This document shows positions 17,936-27,498 of a stretch of DNA of 64,000 nt, piece after piece. A program made the translations under genes and the position numbers. How positions within the stretch are numbered: the first letter of the stretch is position 1; each line of letters opens with the position of its first letter. The notes beneath the pieces were generated by a model. It had not been told where the DNA came from. It did not search any database and worked only from the letters and a program-made list of their open reading frames with translations. This stretch comes from Aurantiochytrium sp. KH105 (lineage: Eukaryota; Sar; Bigyra; Thraustochytrida; Thraustochytriidae), in assembly GCA_003116975.1 (NCBI GenBank), contig BGKB01000117.1:122436-186435 (forward strand), given 5' to 3'.

Positions 17936-19492
17936 TCAGATGCGACCGCCAAAGGTCATGTGCGCGAGGATGCGCAAAACAGATTTCTGTTTGACATAGG
18001 TTTTAGCTGTGCGCGCGTCGGTGGACCAGTCGTAATCGGCGTAGACGACTTTCATCGCCTCAGGCTTGCTAAGAAGAATGTCTGCATCAGCAGCTTTCTT
18101 CCCACGAAGCCAGCCCCGCACGGTACGAACGGCTTGAACAGCATCCGCGCCGAAATCAGCTTGATACCAGGACAGGATTTTTGTGAGAGTGATCGTTTGC
18201 GTGGCGAGATCAATGGAGCAGTTCTCGTCGAGCTCGAAAAAGGCTTGCGCAGCAATTCGCATTTCCTCCTCGACAGCCTCCGCGGTGAACCGTTTGATCG
18301 GAGGACACGAGCTTGCGCCACACGAAATGCATGCATGAAGCGCTGGATTGCAAGTGCTAAGCACCGCGCGCTGACGCGGGTCTCCGCTCGGGATAGCCTT
18401 TTGCAAGTGAAATGGCGTTTTTTGATTGACGCGCAAAATGCCATTCTCTAAAAGATTGAAACTGTAAAAGAGCCCGCCGACCGTGTATCCCACAAAGTCA
18501 AAAAAGTCGGTCCGATCAAAGTTGCTCTTGGGCACGCCTACCTTAGTAAAGGCATGGAGCGTCAAGAAGTTGTAGAGATTGATGACGAAGGCAAGTCGCG
18601 TCTTTTCCGCCATGTCCGGAATGCTCAGCCGCTGGAGTTCGCACGTTGCCTCATCGAACCTGGCGAACTCCGAATCCGCTGCCGCACCCACGTAGTCAAC
18701 GAGACCGTCCTTGCCGCGATAGCGACTCAAAATCCCACTCAGCTGCTTCTTCAGCGCAATGACGACGACCAGCGGGTCGTCGACGCGGTCCTGCCACACT
18801 CGAAAGTTATTGAGCGCGGAGGGCTGCAAAGCCTCCAAGAGACAGTACTTGGCGTTGTTGTCTCCGCGGAATTGTTGTTGTTGCTGCGGCGCAGCGTTTT
18901 CTCGCGATGCTGCTGCAGCAACAAAGTCGCGAGCTTTTTTGTGCGGAGCCAGAGCACCGGCTTCGATAAGACCGGTCGCAATGGATATCACACGAGTGGT
19001 TTCTTCGGATTTCGCAAGCTTGTACTCTTTTGCAAGCGTGGACACGAGGTTTGAGCCCGAGAATTCGACGCCTAATTTATCTCTGATGAGTCGGACGAGC
19101 TCCACGAGTGATCGAGACTCGCCATTGCACTCAAACGTCTCATGTTGACGCGGGCTTGCCTCAGGTCTTGTCTCGGGTGGCCCTTGCGGAGGTGCGAGCC
19201 TGGGATCCAGTTGCTTGGGTCCTGCGGTCTGCGACTCTGATGTGCCGGCAAGAATTGCATCGAGCTTACCAGCTTGGTCAAGGGCCTCAACGTCATCGGC
19301 GCCTCCGAGATGTTTGTTACCCACAAATATCTGCGGCACGCTGAGGGCATCAGCCAACTCGAGCATATCCTTTCGTCTTGAGGGGTAGTCGTCCAGATTG
19401 ATTTCATTGAATTCGACCCCGCGATCTTTGAGCAGACGCTTGGCCTTGTCACAAAATCTGCACGACGAAATGGAGAATACTGTGACCTCCAT
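17936..19492 (-). CDS. glutaredoxin-DUF547 fusion protein
   Basis: The 518-residue protein starts directly with a glutaredoxin domain (residues 1-82). It has a SSCRFC motif (Cys11/Cys14, dithiol CxxC active site), then VPQIFVGNKHLGG with the cis-Pro and GG glutathione-binding features. After a Pro-rich linker comes a helical DEP-like segment (about 115-195; SRSLVELVRLIRDKLGVEF). A DUF547 domain follows at about 225-430 (KTRLAFVINLYNFLTLHAF, GGLFYSFNLLENGILR, and the HACISCGASSCPPIKRF cysteine motif). DUF547 has a papain-like or transglutaminase-like fold and unproven activity. Glutaredoxin would supply glutathione-dependent thiol reduction. A tail of ~90 residues follows (residues about 430-518). 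No signal peptide. The fused function is unknown; cytosolic redox regulation is the simplest guess. Confidence 0.85.
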   Translation of the reverse strand: MEVTVFSISSCRFCDKAKRLLKDRGVEFNEINLDDYPSRRKDMLELADALSVPQIFVGNKHLGGADDVEALDQAGKLDAILAGTSESQTAGPKQLDPRLAPPQGPPETRPEASPRQHETFECNGESRSLVELVRLIRDKLGVEFSGSNLVSTLAKEYKLAKSEETTRVISIATGLIEAGALAPHKKARDFVAAAASRENAAPQQQQQFRGDNNAKYCLLEALQPSALNNFRVWQDRVDDPLVVVIALKKQLSGILSRYRGKDGLVDYVGAAADSEFARFDEATCELQRLSIPDMAEKTRLAFVINLYNFLTLHAFTKVGVPKSNFDRTDFFDFVGYTVGGLFYSFNLLENGILRVNQKTPFHLQKAIPSGDPRQRAVLSTCNPALHACISCGASSCPPIKRFTAEAVEEEMRIAAQAFFELDENCSIDLATQTITLTKILSWYQADFGADAVQAVRTVRGWLRGKKAADADILLSKPEAMKVVYADYDWSTDARTAKTYVKQKSVLRILAHMTFGGRI

Positions 19493-20289
19493 GGCGTCGG
19501 ATGCACAGCTGTCCTTGACGCGACGCTGTTCAGAGCGACGTACTCTTTAGGTCAGACCACCGGCAGTCCACGCCTCGCCAAGCCTTTCCGAGCTAAACCC
19601 AGCTGGTTCACCGCGCTTCCTCTCGCTGGCAAAGTCCAAGATGGTCCCAGCTGTGCGCAGTGTCCCAGCCCGTGCTGATTCAACGACGGTCGGCGATGCA
19701 ACGCCCCAACAAGCTCCTGCAGCGCTGGGCCGACGCGTGATGAGCCGGGCGCTTTCGGGGTCTGCGTGCCTGGGCCCGACGCCGCGAGGAGGTCGCCGTC
19801 GGGGCGGCTTGGTCCGATTTGTCCGAGAGAACATCGAAAAATCCAGGTTTCCACGCACCTCAAAAGCTCCAACAAAAGGGACGACTACTACTCGAAGAAG
19901 TGACAGGTCTCGATCGAAATCGGAGGCGGTTTTTCCCGGTCACACGTGAGTCAGGGAGCTTTTAGGCCAAGAAGAGCAGAGTGCAGAACCGAATGTAGAG
20001 CATGCAACACAAGTAATGTATCTCGAGCATGTAAAATGGGCCATCACCGCGCAGCCACCGAGGCAATAAAGTGGGCACGAAAAGAAATCAGATGTAGTAG
20101 GCCTAGGCCCCGCGTAATAAATTTGCAGTTGAAATCTACGTCTAGCGGCAGTCCAGATTACTGTCCTTGTCGATGACTTTCTGCAGAGAGCTAAACTCTG
20201 CCAAGTTTGTTGTCAAGAACCATAGGATTGATTGATCATGATGATGGCTCGGTTCTGTTAGTAATTTATATATCGTGTCAAGAAAGCGG
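19493..20289. other. intergenic region upstream of the glutaredoxin-DUF547 gene
   Basis: The first 370 bases are GC-rich promoter-like sequence. The rest (19920-20289) is AT-richer and carries a TAGGCCTAGGCCC element near 20098, plus the 3' end of the TTL-like gene. Short frames here have no recognisable content. Confidence 0.5.
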
Positions 20290-22242
20290 TCAGCTCGCAG
20301 GGCAAGGATTGTTGCGCGCAAGAGACCAGTCAGTGAGACGCAAGAGCTCCCAGCCCGCAGAAAGACGAAGACGATCGACGGACTGAGGTGGCGCAGTGTG
20401 CAGCTGCTCGATCGTTTGGTACAACGAGGTCCATATCTGCGGCGCAAGGTTCGCACCAGGGTAGGCCACCTGGAGAGGCTCGCCCGTGACATCAAGGAGC
20501 TGCGGCGGCTCCTCGGGGGCATCTGGGACGGCAAAATCCGCAGAGAACACCTGAAATCGACCGCGGCGAGACTCGAGGCCCTGCGCTTGCGCAGCGCCAA
20601 CAACAAATCTGACTGCGTCACGCATGTGCTTCGCCAAGGTACCCTCGTCGTCGACGGCGTGAAAGTCCATCTTTTGCACCTCTTTGCGACCCGCCTTGGC
20701 AAGTGCAGCCTGAAGCTCCGCGGTCGAGGAAATGTCGACGCTAGACTCCTCCCAGGTGACACCCGAATGAAAGAGGACCACGAGTGGGTGAAGAGAGGCC
20801 ACAACAAAGAATGCTCGCGCTTTGCGCGAGGCCACAACAAATTCTTGCACCACAGGCCCGCGCTTGATGGACTTGCACGAGCGTGTGACCTTGGCGAGAT
20901 CGACGGTTCCGCGGTACACTGATGCCCCATCTGAAACTCCGTTCGTACCGAGCCAACCGCTGCTTGCCTTGACAGCCCAGTTGCGGTCCGCAGCTGCTGG
21001 GTCCTTGAGAAAAGCTTGGCACGTCTTTGCGTCGCCCAAATTGTACGTGTCAGGACCAAGCGCGAGGTCATTGAGTTGGCAACCAAACGAGCGGGCGAAA
21101 TCTTCACGACAGCGCACCTGCGCGTACGCCATACCTCCAATGCAGTATCCAGATTTTCCAATTTGGTTCACGATTGAGCGCTTGACGGACTTGTACTTTT
21201 CATAGCTCTTCCAACGGATCAAATACATGGTCGGGCTCTTGGTGCCCGGGGAGTACTTCCATTTGTCCTTTCGCAGCGTGTCACACAAGTATCCGCACGA
21301 GGTTCCACGATAATAGGCAAATGTATGCTTGGAAAGCGCCCTGACTTGAACCTGCAGAGCCCCTGGGGCATCGTTGGCGTCAGCGTCGCTTTCGTCGGCG
21401 TCCTCGCCCTCTTCTTCGACGAGCTCTGGCATATTGTTCTCGGTGTCGAAGGACGGTTCTGCCTCGCCTTCGAGCGCAGGTCCGGGGTCAGCCAAGGACA
21501 CGGGCGACTTTCCTCCGTCATCGATGCCAAGGTCTAGCACAACGCCTTCGTCTTCTGCACGAATGGGCGAATCTGCATCGGTGGCACCGAGGTTAATACC
21601 GTCGCCTGATGTTTCTTCGTCCAGAGCAAAGTTGCCGTCAAGGTCAAGAACTTCGTTGACCTGCACGCCATCGTCAGAGCCTTGGTCGGCGTCGAGCTCG
21701 AAATTATCGACATTGAGAAGGTCGTTTTCGTCGTCTTCTACTCCTCGCCCTCCTTGCTCATCTTCGTTGAAACCGCTGCCAATTTCCGGATCACTTGCGC
21801 CGCGGAAATTGGGCTGGCGACCCTCAGAGTCTGCCTGTGCAAACTCGACTTTGTCTGCGCTGTTTTGCTGGTCAACACTTTCGCGTTGCTGACGGCGCTC
21901 CTTGCGCGCCGTAACATCGGCCTCGGCCGCTGCAGCTTCTGCGACGGCGGCGGTGGCCGCAGGGTCGGCTTCCTGGTCGCTTGCGTCGCCTTCTACGCCG
22001 TCGAGCCCGGCCGGCGCGTCGTCTTCGGGGCTCTGGCCGTAGACCTCGCTGAGGCCGTCGCCGACGCGCTCGGCGTTGAGCGCCGCGTCCCTCCAGACCT
22101 CGAGCTCGCCCGTGTGGAAGACGTGCTTGTACACGACCCTGGTCCCGCGCTCCGTGTCGAGCGTCGCCAGTCTCGCCAGCAGCGCCAGCGCCAGCAGGTT
22201 CCCGGGGAGCAGCGCCAGCACGGCGCACCTCGCCGACACCAT
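20290..22242 (-). CDS. secreted or lumenal tubulin-tyrosine-ligase-like ATP-grasp protein
   Basis: The 650-residue product begins MVSARCAVLALLPGNLLALALLAR..., a signal peptide or signal anchor. About 250 residues of acidic, Asp/Glu/Gly-rich disordered sequence follow. The C-terminal ~330 residues resemble the TTL ATP-grasp fold: a strand-rich entry (HTFAYYRGTSCGYLCDTLRKD), a WAVKASSGWLGTNGVS glycine-rich ATP loop, VVQEFVVAS, FFVVASLHPLVVLFHSG, and a late SADFAVPD...PQLLDVTGEPLQ segment. The last would supply the metal-binding acidic residues, although the usual E-x-N is altered to DVTGEP. TTL-family enzymes ligate amino acids to protein tails; the N-terminal signal places this one in the secretory pathway, so tubulin is an unlikely substrate. 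The family call is by pattern, and the substrate is unknown. Confidence 0.68.
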   Translation of the reverse strand: MVSARCAVLALLPGNLLALALLARLATLDTERGTRVVYKHVFHTGELEVWRDAALNAERVGDGLSEVYGQSPEDDAPAGLDGVEGDASDQEADPAATAAVAEAAAAEADVTARKERRQQRESVDQQNSADKVEFAQADSEGRQPNFRGASDPEIGSGFNEDEQGGRGVEDDENDLLNVDNFELDADQGSDDGVQVNEVLDLDGNFALDEETSGDGINLGATDADSPIRAEDEGVVLDLGIDDGGKSPVSLADPGPALEGEAEPSFDTENNMPELVEEEGEDADESDADANDAPGALQVQVRALSKHTFAYYRGTSCGYLCDTLRKDKWKYSPGTKSPTMYLIRWKSYEKYKSVKRSIVNQIGKSGYCIGGMAYAQVRCREDFARSFGCQLNDLALGPDTYNLGDAKTCQAFLKDPAAADRNWAVKASSGWLGTNGVSDGASVYRGTVDLAKVTRSCKSIKRGPVVQEFVVASRKARAFFVVASLHPLVVLFHSGVTWEESSVDISSTAELQAALAKAGRKEVQKMDFHAVDDEGTLAKHMRDAVRFVVGAAQAQGLESRRGRFQVFSADFAVPDAPEEPPQLLDVTGEPLQVAYPGANLAPQIWTSLYQTIEQLHTAPPQSVDRLRLSAGWELLRLTDWSLARNNPCPAS

Positions 22243-23078
22243 CTCCTTCCCCTCGCGGCGCCCTCGCGACGCTTCGCGCAGCCCGGCGCGGCAGGCCCGC
22301 GCTCTTGCGCGATTGGTTGCTCCAACGATCGAGGTCGAGCGAGCGAGCGATCGAACCCAAGCGAGCCCGGCATCGTACCGCCTCCGTACCGTGCACGGTA
22401 TCTCCGATCCGTGATATCCTAGGCGCCCCTGCTCGGCCCCGTGTCCCCCGCGAAGAGACGCAGAATAGCCCCCGGGGCCGGGGCGGCACGCGGGGCGGAT
22501 AGCGGCGGCGGGGGGCAGGGGGGACCGCGGCGGCGCTCAGTCCGATGCGGCCCCTTCATGTCCGTCTACGACAAGGGCGCGGGCGGCAAGAACGGGATCC
22601 AGAGGGCGCGGCAGAACTGCTGCGCAGGCAGACTCGAAACCGCGGCGAGGAGGTAGGTGCGAGAGCGGCGGCGCAGGCGCGCGAGGAGGAGCAGGAGAGC
22701 GCGGAGGAAGTCCATGACGGCGATAGCGACGACGACGACGACAACGAGTCGATGAGGAGAGGGCGAGAGAGCGAGCGAGGTGGAAATCTTGCGGGTCGCG
22801 AAGCGAAAGCATGCGTATTGATGCGAGCCAAGGTGCTGGCGAGGGGATGGCGGGGAAAACGAAAGGAGGAGGACTGACGATGAGGACGGACGATCTCGGT
22901 CGGACGTGGATGCCTGAATGTCGTTCGCGTCACTCTTTTGTTGGTTACATACACTCTACTTCGGAATCGGGATTGGGGTTGTTGATTTCGCTGCGCAGAT
23001 CTTTAATAGTTGCCAAGAGAGAAAAAAGCAAAAGCCCAGGCTTACGCTCAAGCAAGACTCGATCAAAAGAAAAGCAAG
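22243..23078. other. divergent promoter region, TTL-like gene (-) and SDR gene (+)
   Basis: GC-rich with GGCGGCGG and GACGACGACGAC runs (22505-22530, 22725-22750). Frames on both strands are compositional shadows. The last ~70 bases before the SDR ATG are A-rich and may be 5' UTR. Confidence 0.5.
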
Positions 23079-23858
23079 ATGGATCGCAAGGGCAAGACGT
23101 ACTTGGTCACTGGCGGAGCTTCGGGCCTCGGCGAGGCGACGGCGCGCATGCTGGCCGCGCAGGGCGCCAATGTCGCCATCCTTGACCGCGATGAGGAGCG
23201 CGGCCCCGCCGTCTGCAAGGAGCTCGGCCCCCGCTCGGCCTTTTTCAAGATGGACGCCACTAAGGAAGAGTCCATCAAGGCTGCCGTCCAGGGCGCCGCG
23301 GCCAAGTTCGGCGGTGTGCATGGTGTGATCAACTGCGCTGGCGTGGGCAGCGCTACGACCACCATTAACAAGAAGGGTGGCGTGCACGACTCGGGCATCT
23401 TTGACTTTGTGGTCCAGGTCAACCTGTACGGCACCTTTAACGCATCCAAGTATGCCGCCGCAGAGATGGCCAAGAACGAGCCGGACGAGAACGGCCTTCG
23501 CGGTGTCATTATCAACACCGCCTCGGTCGCTGCCATTGACGGCCAGAAGGGCCAGGCTGCCTACAGCGCCAGCAAGGGCGCTGTGACGGGCATGACCCTG
23601 CCCATGGCTCGCGATCTCGGCACCTACGGTATCCGTGTGCTCACGATCCTCCCCGGCATCATGGAGACCCCGCTCATGGCCGCCGCCTCGGACAAGGTCA
23701 AGACTGGCCTCGCGCTCTCCGTTGTCGCGCCCAAGCGCCTCGGAAAGCCCGAGGAGTTTGCGCACATGTGCACGGCTATCATCGACAACGGCTACCTCAA
23801 CGGCGAGTGCATTCGTCTTGACGGTGCCATCCGCATGGGCTACCAGAGCAAGATCTAA
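23079..23858 (+). CDS. HSD17B10: short-chain dehydrogenase, 3-hydroxyacyl-CoA dehydrogenase type-2 like
   Basis: The 259-residue length matches type-2 3-hydroxyacyl-CoA dehydrogenase (HSD17B10, about 260). The cofactor motif TGGASGLG is at residues 11-18. An Asp at the end of the second strand (AILDRDEE) indicates NAD rather than NADP. NCAG follows, then the catalytic NTASVAA Ser, Tyr162 and Lys166 in YSASK, and the PG(I)METP segment. The family oxidises short- and branched-chain 3-hydroxyacyl-CoAs in mitochondria; animal members also serve in the tRNA methyltransferase/RNase P complex, which is not implied here. No obvious presequence is visible from this ATG. The frame is open from a TTG at 23010, but the leader is Lys/Ala-rich and not conserved. 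Confidence 0.9.
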   Translation: MDRKGKTYLVTGGASGLGEATARMLAAQGANVAILDRDEERGPAVCKELGPRSAFFKMDATKEESIKAAVQGAAAKFGGVHGVINCAGVGSATTTINKKGGVHDSGIFDFVVQVNLYGTFNASKYAAAEMAKNEPDENGLRGVIINTASVAAIDGQKGQAAYSASKGAVTGMTLPMARDLGTYGIRVLTILPGIMETPLMAAASDKVKTGLALSVVAPKRLGKPEEFAHMCTAIIDNGYLNGECIRLDGAIRMGYQSKI

Positions 23859-25010
23859 CTTTATTTTCTCGACCGACCAAGCCGAAATTTTCGTTTTTAT
23901 CACCTTCTTCTCGCTCGCTGCCTGCCGATCACTTGCAGAGGACAGACTTACCCACCTGCTGGGTTGATGGGCCATGGTAGCGGCCGACTACGTGGCCGAC
24001 AGAGGGCTTGAAGTTTTTAAGTCTTATCATGATCCCTTTCTGCCAAGCATGCAGGACGTCCACTTGATATTTTCGTTCCGTGTCTTCTTATTCACCTAAC
24101 CCTGCGACTACTGCAGCTCCGCCTTTCCTGCAATCTGGGACCGCCGCAATTGTGGTGGCGCGAGAACCACCTTGTGCACATGCATGCACAAACACAGACT
24201 AGGTATACACCTCACCTCACTCAGACATTCATTCCTCTTCACAGACAATCCTATCTAGGCCAGCTCCGGACGAGGCGTTGTCGTTCCCGTGATCACGACT
24301 CCACACAACCCGCGAGCAATCGAACGACTCGGAGCGAGCGAGTGAACGGACGAACGAACGAACCGCCGAACGAACCGACGAACGACGAATGCATGAACGT
24401 CTTCATCGTCCCCCTCGGCTGTACGTCAGAAGTTGTCTCCTGCTACTGCTGCTGCTGTGTCTTAGTGTGCGTCTGTCTGTCGGGCCGCGTCGTCGCCTCC
24501 TCCGCGACGGAAGTGCCTCAGACCCAAGTCGCCCGCCCGCCACAGCCGCTCGGGCTGCCGCGCCAGCCTTCCTTCCCTGCTCGGCAGCCTCCCGAGCGCC
24601 TGCACGTGCGCGCGCTCCCGCGACATAGCTCCAGCGCGGCGCCCTTATCCCCTCGGCCGGGCTCCGGGAGGTAGCAGCAGCAGCGGCGAGCGGCGGCAGC
24701 GAGCAAGCGAGGAGCCCCGCGAGCTGGAGCAGGGAGGCCTCTCTCCTCCCCGCCTTGCTCGGCCGCGGCGCAGACCTCGCCTGCGGCGCGGCGCGCGAGC
24801 TTGGAGACAGACGCGCGAGGCGAGCCGCGAGCGCGCGCGAGGCAGGCGGGAGGCCAGGCGGAAGGGCAGAGCGCGGCCGGCGATCGCGGCGGCTCGTCGG
24901 CGTCGCCCCGTCTTGATTTCGCGGGACTTGCTTGGCCCTTGCGGAGACGAGCGAGGACGGCGAGGACGACGAGGACGGCGTGGACGGCAGAGGGAGGACG
25001 AGCGCGGGCG

Positions 25011-25049
<39 letters not shown>

Positions 25050-25171
25050 AGGGTGGACGTGCCGCTCTCTGCGAAGAGGAAGGCGCGGGAAAAGACGGAG
25101 CCTGGCGCGGCGCGCAGGACGAGGACGAGGAGAAAAAGGTCAAGAAGCGAAGTGCAGAACGCTGGAGCATC
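23859..25171. other. 1.3-kb intergenic and 5' leader of NAD kinase
   Basis: Bases 23860-24300 hold the SDR 3' end. Bases 24300-24420 carry GAACGAACGAACC-type repeats. Bases 24500-25171 are very GC-rich with AGC/GGC triplet runs and a GCAGGA/GAGCAG hexanucleotide microsatellite at 25010-25050. The NAD kinase frame is open from a TTG at 24934 through this microsatellite, encoding an Arg-Ser run, but the first ATG is at 25172. A 418-residue open frame on the opposite strand is a shadow of this biased sequence. Confidence 0.55.
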
Positions 25172-27220
25172 ATGAGCAAGGAGCACGGCGCGTCGCAGAC
25201 GCTCCACGATGCGATCGGCGGTCTGAGGCAAGTCGCAGAGGCCCTCGAGACCCGCGACGAGCGGATTCGGCAGCTCGAAGCCGAAGTGGCCAGGCTCCGC
25301 GAAGAAGCATCTCGGGCGAATCGCGAGAGCTCGACATCGAATCGCGAGAGCTCGACATCGAATCGCGAGAGCTCGACATCGAATCGCGAGAGCTCGCCAA
25401 ATGGCGTCGCCACTCCCCCAAGTGAAGGCGAACAGAGCGCCCTCCGACTTTCGCATTTTCCGGCGCCACCATTGGCCATGGCCGCCAACGGAGACTCAAA
25501 CCTTAGTAGCAATGCAAGCGTTAGCAGCGAAGTGAGCAATGGGAGCAACAGTGGTGGCGAGGGTAAAAAAAAATCTCGGCTCCAGAACCGTGCAGCATCG
25601 GCCACCGGCATGAAGCCCCACGAATCTTCACAAGAGTTCAACAAGAAAATCAAAAACAATTGGACAACCGAAGTCTCTTACCCCGGCGGCCCGCAGACCG
25701 TGCAGCAACTCAAGCATAGAAAGGAAGAGACGCGCGAACGGGCATCCTCCGACGATGGCGTCTTCTTCTCCTCGTACTCACGCCTTGCGCGCGTGTGTTC
25801 GTTCCGTGAAGAAAATTGTTGTGGCTGCTCAACGAACTCGCCGTCGGTCGGGGCCGACCAATTCCCGCAACACGCGCTGTCCCGCCATGCGGAAACGCTG
25901 CCGCCGTCGCTAGACCTGGCAGCCACTTTTGCTCCGACGTCCGCATCCGAGCCAACAACGATCCAAAAAGGAGTGGAAGATCTACAAAATTTCAAGATCG
26001 AGCCTCGCGACGCCAACAAGAAACACGCCGGCTACAGGCTGCTCACATGCAATGACCAGCATTGCACCATGCTCAAAGTTCCACAGGGCCGCATTCACAT
26101 TCCACACATTACAAAGACGCTCGTTCAGGCGCGGTGGATGCGCAAGCCGCGCACGGTCCTCATTGTGAAAAAACCCGGCGAACCCGAATGCGCCGACGCC
26201 ATGATCGACCTCGCGCGCTTTCTCACGCGCGGCGACTTTAAGGTCACTGTTGTGGCGGAACAAGCGGCCTTTGATCGCAAACGCGAATCCGACGACTTTG
26301 TGCACGCGCTGCGAGAACTCGCCGTCGTGCAGGCCTCGCATGACGACATCCAAACGATGCCGATCGATCTCTGCGTCGCGGTGGGCGGCGATGGCACAAT
26401 CATCTGGCTATCGCACCTTTTCCCGCGCGGATGCCCGCCTGTGTACTCAATTCACATGGGCTCGCTCGGTTTTCTGAGCGCTTTTGCGCTGAGCGAGGCG
26501 CGCAGCACTCTGCGATCGGTCATAGAAAATATCATGGTCTTGACGCTTCGCATGCGCCTCGAAGCCCGCGTGCTGCCGGCGCGAAAGACGCGTGGATCGT
26601 CGTCGCAAGGCACTGCAGGTGGAGCGGCGCAGACGCGGGTCATTCGCACAGTGCTCAACGAGATCGTCGTGGACCGTGGCCCCGAGTCTTCCATCATCAA
26701 TTGCGACCTCTTTATCGGAAATAGCGAGACGCCAATTACACATGTCCAAGGCGATGGAATCATTGTCTCGACGCCTACCGGGAGCACGGCATACTCGCTG
26801 TCAGCGGGCGGTTCGATGGTGCACCCCGCTATTCCTTGTGTTGCGATCACACCGGTGTGCCCACATTCACTTTCGTTCCGTCCCATCGTCATTCCGGACA
26901 CGAGCCAGGTCCGCATCAAGGTGAACGAGGCTGCTCGCTCAAGCGCCTGGGTCTCTTTCGATGGTCGCGACCGTCTCGAGCTCAAACAAGGCGAGTCTGT
27001 CGTCATTTCTGTCTCGGAATTCCCCGTGCCAAGCATCTGTAGTCAAGGGGAAAGTGAAGACTGGTTTTCTGCAATCAAAGAGGGCTTTAACTGGAATGAA
27101 CGAACCATGCAAAAGTCGTTCACGCGCTCTACACTGCATGCGACGGCCTCGACGCCTTCTTTTCAGTCGAGCACATCAACTCGACCAATTCCGTCATCGG
27201 CATCGAGTGCGAATCTGTAG
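25172..27220 (+). CDS. NADK: NAD kinase
   Basis: NAD kinase phosphorylates NAD+ with ATP to form NADP+. The 682-residue product has a ~290-residue unconserved N-terminal region with a coiled coil (residues about 10-50) and a tandem NRESSTS repeat. The catalytic domain runs from about residue 300 to 660. It contains the GGDGT motif in CVAVGGDGTIIWLSHLF (about residue 403-408), HMGSLGFL, LNEIVVDRG (the NE that binds the nicotinamide ribose) and GDGIIVSTPTGSTAYSLSAGGSMVHP. The order and spacing match eukaryotic cytosolic NADKs, with a short Ser/Gly-rich insert before VLNEIV. The start is the first ATG, and no targeting peptide is evident. A TAGGCCTA element overlaps the stop codon. Confidence 0.93.
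   Translation: MSKEHGASQTLHDAIGGLRQVAEALETRDERIRQLEAEVARLREEASRANRESSTSNRESSTSNRESSTSNRESSPNGVATPPSEGEQSALRLSHFPAPPLAMAANGDSNLSSNASVSSEVSNGSNSGGEGKKKSRLQNRAASATGMKPHESSQEFNKKIKNNWTTEVSYPGGPQTVQQLKHRKEETRERASSDDGVFFSSYSRLARVCSFREENCCGCSTNSPSVGADQFPQHALSRHAETLPPSLDLAATFAPTSASEPTTIQKGVEDLQNFKIEPRDANKKHAGYRLLTCNDQHCTMLKVPQGRIHIPHITKTLVQARWMRKPRTVLIVKKPGEPECADAMIDLARFLTRGDFKVTVVAEQAAFDRKRESDDFVHALRELAVVQASHDDIQTMPIDLCVAVGGDGTIIWLSHLFPRGCPPVYSIHMGSLGFLSAFALSEARSTLRSVIENIMVLTLRMRLEARVLPARKTRGSSSQGTAGGAAQTRVIRTVLNEIVVDRGPESSIINCDLFIGNSETPITHVQGDGIIVSTPTGSTAYSLSAGGSMVHPAIPCVAITPVCPHSLSFRPIVIPDTSQVRIKVNEAARSSAWVSFDGRDRLELKQGESVVISVSEFPVPSICSQGESEDWFSAIKEGFNWNERTMQKSFTRSTLHATASTPSFQSSTSTRPIPSSASSANL
25319..25396 (+). 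repeat. 21-bp coding tandem repeat in NAD kinase N-terminus (3.7 copies)
   Basis: Units start at 25319, 25340, 25361 and 25382 (the last is partial at 15 bases). Each is AATCGCGAGAGCTCGACATC plus G. They encode NRESSTS, or NRESS in the last, between the coiled coil and the disordered linker. The units look identical to each other, so copy number may vary between strains. Confidence 0.95.
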
Positions 27221-27498
27221 GCCTAGGCCCGAGGCCCTGGGCCCTCGCCTGCTTTGGTTCGAGCATCTGAGTATCATCATCAGTATTTGGGGTGTAGGCC
27301 TGCCTGGTAGGCTACTTGCCTTTGAAGAGAAAATGAATTTTTAAGTTTTTTTATATTTGCTGCTCCACTTTGCCGATCTTTCTCTTTATTTTTCCTTATC
27401 ACAAGCACTTGCATGCACATGAGAGATGCAAGAAATGAAGTGAACTAAATTTGTAAATAACAGGCCTCTTATCCTACTCTTTATCTACTGTCCCTCTT

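Noticed and set aside
20142-21161. 339-residue minus-strand frame overlapping the TTL-like gene
   Set aside because: Out of frame with the conserved TTL-like product and full of Arg/Ser, typical of a shadow frame.
24403-25659. 418-residue open frame on the minus strand
   Set aside because: It overlaps the NAD kinase start and GC-rich leader on the opposite strand, is Ser/Leu/Pro-biased and has no domain; a compositional shadow.
16460-27220. Idea that QPRT, NAD kinase and the TIR gene form an NAD-based defence cluster
   Set aside because: They are 10-40 kb apart with unrelated genes between and mixed strands; co-occurrence is probably chance.
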